A DNA stretch of 64,000 nt from an uncultured Cohaesibacter sp. (GTDB lineage: Bacteria > Pseudomonadota > Alphaproteobacteria > Rhizobiales > Cohaesibacteraceae): positions 62,001 through 126,000 of the forward strand of contig NZ_OY759867.1 in the NCBI RefSeq assembly GCF_963662805.1. The letters are read 5' to 3'. The notes beneath the pieces were generated by a model. That model was not told where the DNA came from and did not search any database. It saw only the letters and a program-made list of their open reading frames with translations. Position 1 is the stretch's first letter. Each line of letters opens with the position of its first letter. Positions 54,938 through 61,598 of the stretch are shown one piece after another. The translations under genes were made by a program, and so were the position numbers.

Positions 54938-55699
54938 TCAGAACTGGGTTTGAGTTACACTGACGGTTGCGCCGTTGGTCAGGATGGTGACCGGAACCGA
55001 CGTGGTCGTGCCGTTGCCCTGGACCGTGTAGCTATATTCACCATCGGTCAGGCCGATGACCTGTACGCTGGTGTTGTTGTTGCTGCCTTCCTGTGTGAGG
55101 GTTGCACGTCCGCCATTGGCCGGCAGTCCATCGGCACCCACTTGCAATCCAGCCGTGTTGCCATCGCCCAATTGCAGAATTCGCCCTTCGGTCGAATTTC
55201 CAAAGACGGTCAATGCCGCCTGATTGTCACTGCCCGCCTGCAGGATTGCGGCAAGGGAATCACCGATTCCATTGAGGTTGATTGTTGCGTTGTTGTTGAC
55301 ATCGCCCGAGTCAGTGCCTTGCTGCAGGAAGACGGCACCACCAACACCCTCGATCGTGATGTCAGCGATGTTGTTTTCCCCCAATTGGAGAATTGGGTTA
55401 TCGGCAGCAGCGTTTGGCTGCTCGTTGAACTTCAGGATGTTGAATTCGGTTTCGGAGAGCAAATCGCCCGGAACGAGTGCGACGCCACCGACCTGACTGT
55501 CAAAGGCATTGGACTGGTCGACCGAAATGGTGTTTTCCGAACCCTTCTGCTCAAGGATCAGAATGTTTCGGTCGCCTGCTTGTGCTGCCGTTGGCACAAG
55601 TGCACAGAGGGGCAGGCTGACAAGAGCCAGAGTGAGGGTTGCGGTCAAAAGGTGAGGGCGGCTCATGCGCCCTGAAAGACTGTGTCGACTATCAAACAT
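54938..55699 (-). CDS. Curlin-repeat protein (smallest of three)
   Basis: A 253-residue secreted protein. After a signal peptide (LALVSLPLCALVPTAAQA) it contains degenerate curlin repeats of the QxGxxNxxxxxQ type, for example LQLGENNIADI, LQAGSDNQAALTV, LQLGDGNTAGLQV and LTQEGSNNNTSVQV. Such repeats stack as beta-strands in functional amyloid. GGAGCAGGTTAC before ATG 55699 is a good ribosome-binding site; ATG 55666 is an alternative. It lies 23 bases before csgH. Confidence 0.82.
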   Translation of the reverse strand: MFDSRHSLSGRMSRPHLLTATLTLALVSLPLCALVPTAAQAGDRNILILEQKGSENTISVDQSNAFDSQVGGVALVPGDLLSETEFNILKFNEQPNAAADNPILQLGENNIADITIEGVGGAVFLQQGTDSGDVNNNATINLNGIGDSLAAILQAGSDNQAALTVFGNSTEGRILQLGDGNTAGLQVGADGLPANGGRATLTQEGSNNNTSVQVIGLTDGEYSYTVQGNGTTTSVPVTILTNGATVSVTQTQF

Positions 55700-55894
55700 G
55701 TAACCTGCTCCGTTTGAATGGCGGGCGTTTTGTGCCTGAACAAGGGCCCGAACTGCCAACGCCTGCGTTTCGGCATCATCTTCAATTAGGTTCGACTTCC
55801 ATCCCGAGGTGGTCAGATGCCGACTTCACGCTCAAGGTCATGAGCTTCGGAAACGCAGGGACCCTATCCGAACACTTCACGATTTGCTCTTCAT

Positions 55895-55919
55895 GGTTTT
55901 ATAAATTTCAAATACAACC
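55895..55919 (-). promoter_or_regulatory. Putative curli operator (copy 2)
   Basis: GGTTTTA and TACAACC are inverted copies (one mismatch) spanning 25 bases, in the gap upstream of the curlin-3/csgH unit. The same arrangement with the same length occurs upstream of csgF. Confidence 0.6.
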
Positions 55920-55951
55920 ATAAGATTAAAACTGTGTATTTGCAACCGAAA

Positions 55952-57490
55952 CTACTGGATAATGACAAGGGAATTGTTGTTGCCACTCTGCGAATATTCG
56001 GCGTTGTTGAGATAGCCCGTTTGCGTGATCAGGACCTGATTTTGGTGGCCTGTCGTGACGCCATTGATAGTGTTTTCATCACCCGTCTGGGCAAAGGCGA
56101 TCTTGTTCTGATTGCCCGAGTGGATTGTGATTTTGGCGTAGTTGAGGTTGCCAAACTGTAGTGCGTCTCCGGGCATCAGAGTGTCGGCATAGGCCGCAAC
56201 GTCACTGGTGAAGCCGCCGATGGCCGGATCATTGTTCTGATTGGAGCGCGTGATGGGCGAGACACCACCATCGAAGGTGACCTCGATAGTGTTTTCGTCT
56301 CCCAATTGTTTGGCAAACAACATGTTGTCGTCGCCGCGATAGGAGACGGCGATGGTGTTGTGGTCACCTTCCTGAAGAAAGTCGAGGCGGTTGCCATCGC
56401 CGATCTGCAAGGCCGCGGCCTCGTTCTCCGCGCCATCGACCGTTCCGCTCAGCGCGTTGCCGTCCCCATCCTGCACGAAGCCGTAAAGGTTCATCGACGA
56501 GGTGCCGGAGGTTACAAAGTTGAGGATATTCTCGTCGCCGAACTGGTTGACTTCGCCCTGCGCAACCTGCAACAGCTGGGTGATCGACCGGGTGAACTGA
56601 CCCAAGCCGCCCATGCCGTCGCCGCCATTGTCATCGCCACTGAGGGTGATGGTCGCGATGTTGCCGATGGTGCCGACCAGTGCGTTGGATTGCAGGACGG
56701 AGAAGACAAGATTGCGGGAGCCCGAGAGCGTCAGCCGAGACCGGTTGTTGTCGCCATCCTGAGTGACCACGTTGACGAAGTTGTTGACGCCATCCTCTTG
56801 CGTGATGGTGGCTTCGTTGTCCGCGCCATATTGGCGAAGTTCGGCGACTTCGTTGCCCTGTTCTTCCTGAGAAATGGTGGCAAGGTTGCCGCTGCCTTCC
56901 TGAATGACGGTCTGGACGCGGTTGCCGTCACCGCTGCCTGTCGTGCCATCAAACTGGGAAATGTTGAGAATGTTGGCGTCGCCACCGGTATTGATCTGCA
57001 GGATTTCGCCAATCACATGATTGCCCGCGCCATTGCCGGTTCCCAAGGTTCCGTTGGCAGACGCGTCGGTCTGGGTGATGTTGATCGAGTTCGCAATGAT
57101 GGCGCGGTTGGTGTCGGAATTCTGCGAAATAGCGCCGATGGAATTCTGTCCGGCAGGATTGCTGTTCTGCTGGCTGATCGAAGCGATGTTTCTGTCGCCG
57201 TTCTGATAGATTCCCAACAGGCCAAGGGCTCCTGCGGTTTTTGCAGCGCCTGCCTCGTTGTCATAGCCGGTCTGCTGCGCTTCAAGCACGTTGTTGCTGC
57301 CGTCCTGCGAGACAAAGATCGCATTGTTGTCAGAGCCGACAAGGTTGCCGCTACCAAGCTGGTCGATGATGACCGTGTTGGTGTTACCGGTCTGCCCGAT
57401 ATAGACCACGTTGTCGTCGGAAAGGGCCGCACCCGTAGCAAGGAGTGACAGAAATGCTGTCGAAAGAAGGGGGGATCTCAAATTGGTCAT
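55952..57490 (-). CDS. Large curlin-repeat protein
   Basis: A 512-residue secreted protein with a signal peptide (STAFLSLLATGAALS) and many curlin-like units of the pattern QxGxxNxAxIxQ throughout, such as YIGQTGNTNTVIIDQLGSGN and QTGYLNNAEYSQSGNNNSL at the end. It is much longer than the 150-residue CsgA of enterobacteria and probably encodes a minor or anchoring fibre subunit. GAGGACGCC lies before ATG 57490. The frame is intact. Confidence 0.85.
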   Translation of the reverse strand: MTNLRSPLLSTAFLSLLATGAALSDDNVVYIGQTGNTNTVIIDQLGSGNLVGSDNNAIFVSQDGSNNVLEAQQTGYDNEAGAAKTAGALGLLGIYQNGDRNIASISQQNSNPAGQNSIGAISQNSDTNRAIIANSINITQTDASANGTLGTGNGAGNHVIGEILQINTGGDANILNISQFDGTTGSGDGNRVQTVIQEGSGNLATISQEEQGNEVAELRQYGADNEATITQEDGVNNFVNVVTQDGDNNRSRLTLSGSRNLVFSVLQSNALVGTIGNIATITLSGDDNGGDGMGGLGQFTRSITQLLQVAQGEVNQFGDENILNFVTSGTSSMNLYGFVQDGDGNALSGTVDGAENEAAALQIGDGNRLDFLQEGDHNTIAVSYRGDDNMLFAKQLGDENTIEVTFDGGVSPITRSNQNNDPAIGGFTSDVAAYADTLMPGDALQFGNLNYAKITIHSGNQNKIAFAQTGDENTINGVTTGHQNQVLITQTGYLNNAEYSQSGNNNSLVIIQ

Positions 57491-57597
57491 GGCGTCCTCG
57501 CGAAAGCAACTGGTGTAAAGGGGCTGAATACGGATGATGGCCGGGTGACAGATGCCACCCGACCGATTGTCACAATGCCATCAGTGGGTTCTGATGA

Positions 57598-58990
57598 TTA
57601 CTGGGTTACAGTTGCCGTGTTGTAGTTGCCGGTCTGAACGACACCAACGGTGTTGTAGCTACCTGTCTGGGTGAAGGTTGCTTCGTTGTAGTTGCCGTCC
57701 TGAACAACTGCCAACTCGTTGTAGTCGCCCGTCATGGTTGCTTTCACGTCGTTGTAGTTACCTTCCTGAAGCATCGCGAACAGGTTGCTGTCGCCGGTGA
57801 CGGAGAAGCGCGCTTCGTTGCCGTCGCCATACTGCATCAGATCGCCCGGAGAGAGGCTGGCTGCACTGGCCACATTGTAGGCAATGTCATTGTTCTGCCA
57901 TGCTGGCCCGGAGCTGTCGAAGCTGCCGCGGTTGTTGTTGCTGCCAGTGATTGCAACCTTGTTGTAGTTGCCGGAGCCATCCTGCATCAGACGGAGGTAG
58001 TTGTTGCTGCTGCCGTCCGTACCAGTCGCATAGAGGTCAATATCAACCTCGTTGCCAGGGCCGTTCAACTGCACGACGGAGATGTCGTTGTCATCACCAT
58101 CCTGGATGTTGATGTTGGCGGTCGCACCGAGGCGCTGTTCCAGATAGATCAGGTTGCCATTGGTTTCGCCGGAGGTGGAGCCAAGCTTGATAACGCCTTC
58201 GTTGGCACCGCCGTTCTGAATGACACCGATGTTGTTTTCGTCACCATTGATGCCGTTGATTTTCAGGCTGTTGGAGGTGCCAGAAACCTGTACTACCCCC
58301 AACTCGTTTTCAGCACCATTGATGGAAATGGCACTCAGTTCGTTGGCATTGCCAGTCTGGTTGATACCGAACAGGTTCTGATCGCCCGTAATCGTCAGTT
58401 TGATTTCGTTGTTGGTGCCGTTCTGGGACAGATTGCCGTTTGTTGCGCCGGAGGCTGCAGCGTTGCCACCAAGAGTGAAGACCTGTTTGACGCCACTATC
58501 ATAGTCCGCACCATTTCGCGAACCGACGATTGTTGCGGTGATTTTGTTGTCTTTGTTGCCAGTGTTGTTCTGGAATACTGTGTCAAACCGGTTACGAGAT
58601 CCATCCACACTGATGGTGGTGGTGTTGTCGCCCTTGGCGTTCGTGATTTGATTGAGACCGGTCACACGGTTAACGGAGCCATTTTTCTGAGTAATCGTTG
58701 CGGTGTTCGTGCCGCCACCAAGCTCAGAGTTCTGTTTGGCGTTGACCGAGTTGTAGCCACCAGATCCGATCTGTTTGACCGTCAATGTGTTGGAGGTTGC
58801 GTCCCCGTCGTTGACCTGAGTACCCAAAAACGGTGTTGTGACCATTGGACGAGGTCTGATCGATGGTCGCTGCGTTGTAGTTGCCTGTCTGATCGACAGA
58901 AGCTTTGTTCTCGTCAGCAGCAATTGCTGCGGTGGCAACTGCAACACCGGCGGTTGCTGCAAGAAGAGCCAAACGGAAATGTTTCATCAT
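57598..58990 (-). pseudogene. Largest curlin-repeat protein (CsgA-like), frameshifted
   Basis: The signal peptide and first repeats (MMKHFRLALLAATAG ... ASVDQTGNYNAATIDQ) are read in one frame from ATG 58990. At the T5G3 run, around base 58824-58830, the similarity continues in a different frame as GTQVNDGDATSN, through to the stop at 57598. Removing one base there joins them into 463 codons. The C-terminal part has near-perfect curlin repeats, for example VVQDGNYNEATFTQTGSYN. It is either a sequence error, a recent knockout, or a phase-variable gene. Confidence 0.85.
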
Positions 58991-58999
58991 AAGTCTCCC

Positions 59000-59230
59000 G
59001 AAAGAAAATTCATTGATCGCGCTATTGGTTCATGCCGTCGTCATCTCAAGCAGATCACCAGAGCCAGTTTTGGTTTGTGATTGCAACCTGAATATGTGAG
59101 TAACGACATTACAACCTATTTACCTCCGGTTAACTTTTGAAGTCAACAAGAAAGCTTAGAATTTTATGCAAATTTCGTGTAATCATATTTTAATAGTAAA
59201 TTTTAGTAATTTCATTCATGTCTAAAAATG
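59000..59230. other. AT-rich gap upstream of the large curlin gene
   Basis: No gene. It should hold the promoter of the curlin gene that begins at 58990 (minus). A TACAACC half-site (59110-59116) and a GGTT-N9-AACC pair (59072-59088) resemble the arms of the curli operator found elsewhere in the locus. Confidence 0.5.
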
Positions 59231-59262
59231 AAAAAGGCTCAATGTTTGTCGCATTGAGCCTT
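59231..59262 (-). terminator. Terminator of the csgFG operon
   Basis: AAGGCTCAATG-CGACAAA-CATTGAGCCTT on the minus strand is a perfect 11-bp stem, followed by TTTC. It lies about 35 bases past the csgG stop. Confidence 0.85.
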
Positions 59263-59296
59263 CTGTATATTTATAAAAGTATTGAGGATATTTTTC

Positions 59297-60360
59297 CTAT
59301 CCTACTGGTTTTTCTGACTTTGTATATGGTGGGGGTAGTTCTCTAGTAATAGCTTTTACATTATTACTTTGTTTTTTTGCGGTTTGTCTGAACATTCGCG
59401 GAATTGTTGCCGCGATGGTCGTTGCGGTCTGTGTTTCAGGTGGTGCCTTGACCATCATTTCCTGCTGGGCAATGCCATCGAACTGCTGTTTTCGATATTC
59501 CCGAATGTAGTCCTGCCCGGCGGCGGGGTTGGCAAACTGCCAGATATCGAGCTCTGCCCCCTCGATGATCAGAGACTCGACGGCTTTCTCAACCGCCGCT
59601 TCGACCGCGAGCTGCCGCGGTTCGTTGTTGGTGATGCCTGCTTCGCCTTCGAGCAGTTCGTCCAGCTTGATGAAGCGGAAGACGCCACTCTGCAGGGCAA
59701 CTGAAACGACCGTCTTGCGGGCGGATACCGAGGCGAGCACTTCGCCGGTCTTGGTGGAGACGGCGCGAAGAGCGACTGTTATTTCATCGCGTGAGTATTT
59801 GGTATCGGCTCCGATACCAAGGTAGCGAGCGCCAATGCCGCCTGTGGTGACATTCTGGTTATATCCAACGATGCCGCCCTCGACGATGATTGCTGCATGC
59901 TTCAAGGGAGGCAGGATGCGCGAGTTGACCGTACTCTCACCCCTGTAAAGGCGGCGCATTTCGGTGACGATCTGGCGTTCCTTGAGAAGGTTCGGCAACT
60001 GGTTACGCTCCATCACGGCGAACCATTCGCGATTGCCTGCATCCTGAAGCGCTTTGATCAGGATTGCTGCGCCACCTTGGGTGACAGCACGTGACAATTG
60101 CTGATAGGACGCCGCTTCGCGATATTGGCCGGTCTGGTCGGCGAATTCATAGACCGCAACAGGGATGCGCTTCTTGGAGGCGGCAGTTCCCTGAGCTTGA
60201 GGTTCGCCTTGCTGACACGGGCGACGATCGGGTCTTCCGTGTAGAACATCTGGTCCGAGCTGCAACCTGCCAGAACGGCAGAGGACAGGATCGTCAACAA
60301 GGTGAGGGCGCGCAAGGGAGAGCGCCTCGCCGCAGGCTGATCTGAATTGGTAATATACAT
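59297..60360 (-). pseudogene. csgG: Curli secretion channel CsgG, frameshifted
   Basis: CsgG forms the outer-membrane pore for curlin export. The lipoprotein signal MYITNSDQPAARRSPLRALT followed by LSSAVLAGC is read from ATG 60360. After ELPPP the match to CsgG continues in another frame (KKRIPVAVYEFADQTGQYREA ... GGIGARYLGIGADTKYSRDEI ... GVFRFIKLDELLEGEAG). Adding one base near 60176 rejoins the two parts into 354 codons. The C-terminus carries an extension of about 45 residues beyond the usual end. csgF lies immediately upstream. Confidence 0.88.
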
Positions 60361-60375
60361 GGCTTCAACCTGGAT

Positions 60376-60819
60376 CTAGTTAGTTTGCAACTGTGGGACT
60401 TCGATGTGGGTGACGGTGCCGTCGGTGAAGTCGGTGATCGTCAATACAATCGATCCGCTACCCTGCTCGAACGTGATCTCGGTATCGCCAAAAGTGATGG
60501 TGCCGCTCTGTTGCGGATCGTCCCCGAAAATGGCCTCTGTCACCTGACTGGCGAGAGCCGACAGCAAACGGCCCTCAAGCTGGCGAACGAACAGGTCAGC
60601 CGACGTTTCGCTGTCGGATGTCGAGTAAGCGGAACTGGAGTCGCTGTCGTTGGCATCGCTTGCCGTTGCAGTCTTCTGGGCATTTGCAATGTTGAGCAGG
60701 TGAGTAGAGTTCAGAGGATTGCCCCCGAACGAGGGGTTCACGGGCGTGTATGTCAGCTCCGACGAATGCGCAGTCTGCGCAATCATCATCAATGCGACAA
60801 AACCAAATATGGATTTCAT
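60376..60819 (-). CDS. csgF: Curli production assembly/transport component CsgF
   Basis: CsgF, about 147 residues, works with the CsgG pore as an accessory gate that helps nucleate curlin at the surface. After a signal peptide the diagnostic sequence ELTYTPVNPSFGGNPLNSTHLL appears, followed by a Ser/Asp-rich linker and a beta-rich C-terminal region. ATG 60819 is the best start; the frame extends 11 codons further. It is the first gene of the minus-strand csgFG pair, with the curli operator about 85 bases upstream. Confidence 0.92.
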   Translation of the reverse strand: MKSIFGFVALMMIAQTAHSSELTYTPVNPSFGGNPLNSTHLLNIANAQKTATASDANDSDSSSAYSTSDSETSADLFVRQLEGRLLSALASQVTEAIFGDDPQQSGTITFGDTEITFEQGSGSIVLTITDFTDGTVTHIEVPQLQTN

Positions 60820-60901
60820 GTCAACATCTCCTGTGTCAGGCTTGTTCCCCAACAGCCTGCAATCAACTCAACTGGAGCGGTTGCAATTGCCGTTTATAAA
60901 A

Positions 60902-60926
60902 GGTTGTAATATAATTCAATACAACC
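60902..60926 (-). promoter_or_regulatory. Putative curli operator (copy 1)
   Basis: GGTTGTA and TACAACC are perfect inverted copies with 11 bases between (25 bases in all), about 85 bases before the csgF start codon. TATAAA lies next to it on the minus strand, so a bound factor would overlap the promoter. Confidence 0.65.
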
Positions 60927-61598
60927 AAAAATGGTTACTATATCATTGGAATTTTCCTGTCAAATGCCCTGCGGTGAGAATGATCGGTCACGGTTTTGAG
61001 CCGCGCGGAAGATTGTTCGGGAGATGGAAATGGTTCTAACCAACTGAAATCAAAACGATTTGTTAGGAAGCTCATTTGTTCGGTTCTGGGTGCGGGCATG
61101 AAAATTCGGGATAGCCGTTGTTCAATCTGAAAGTCTGTTTGGTTTCGTCTGGATTTTCGGGCGCGGGAGACCGGGCATCTCGTTAACCCTGTTGATTTTA
61201 CGTATTTGAATGAACTATGCTATTGAAAGTAAAATGTTTTCTTTTCTGATGTTGTTTGCGGAATGCATTGGAGGAGGCGTGGAGTTGAAATATTGAAACC
61301 TATGAGAGTATTGCTTATTTGCCACAATTATCGGTAAATTGCATGTACCCACAGAATTTCTTGGGCCAGCTGAATTTTCGGCCGTTTAGGGGCCTTTTCG
61401 ATCTGCTGCGGTGGTTGACCCCGATAGCATGGATCGAAGTGACTGCAGCTTGTGGCGGTTAAAATTCCCCCGGATCGCGCGACACAACCAGATAGTTTTG
61501 CAGGCTACCCATTTACGACAAGATTTAACATTAGAGTTGTGGTGATTGGGTATGGATCATGCGGTGCTAGACGGATTTGATGTTCTAAGAGGCGTTTT
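60927..61598. other. Long intergenic region between csgF and the large exported protein gene
   Basis: About 670 bases with no supported gene. It contains AT-rich tracts, a short GGCC/GGCC stem (around 61380-61400) and the divergent promoters of csgF and the 61599 gene. No tRNA or known RNA was recognised. Confidence 0.6.

Noticed and set aside
56306..57448. A 380-codon plus-strand frame opposite the large curlin gene
   Set aside because: The repetitive curlin coding sequence keeps the opposite strand open by chance. Its translation is a low-complexity Val/Ala/Asp-rich sequence without a ribosome-binding site.
55952..58990. Regularly repeated sequence units in the curlin genes, considered as CRISPR or DNA repeats
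   Set aside because: The periodicity is at the amino-acid level (QxGxxN), the DNA copies are not identical, and there are no spacers.
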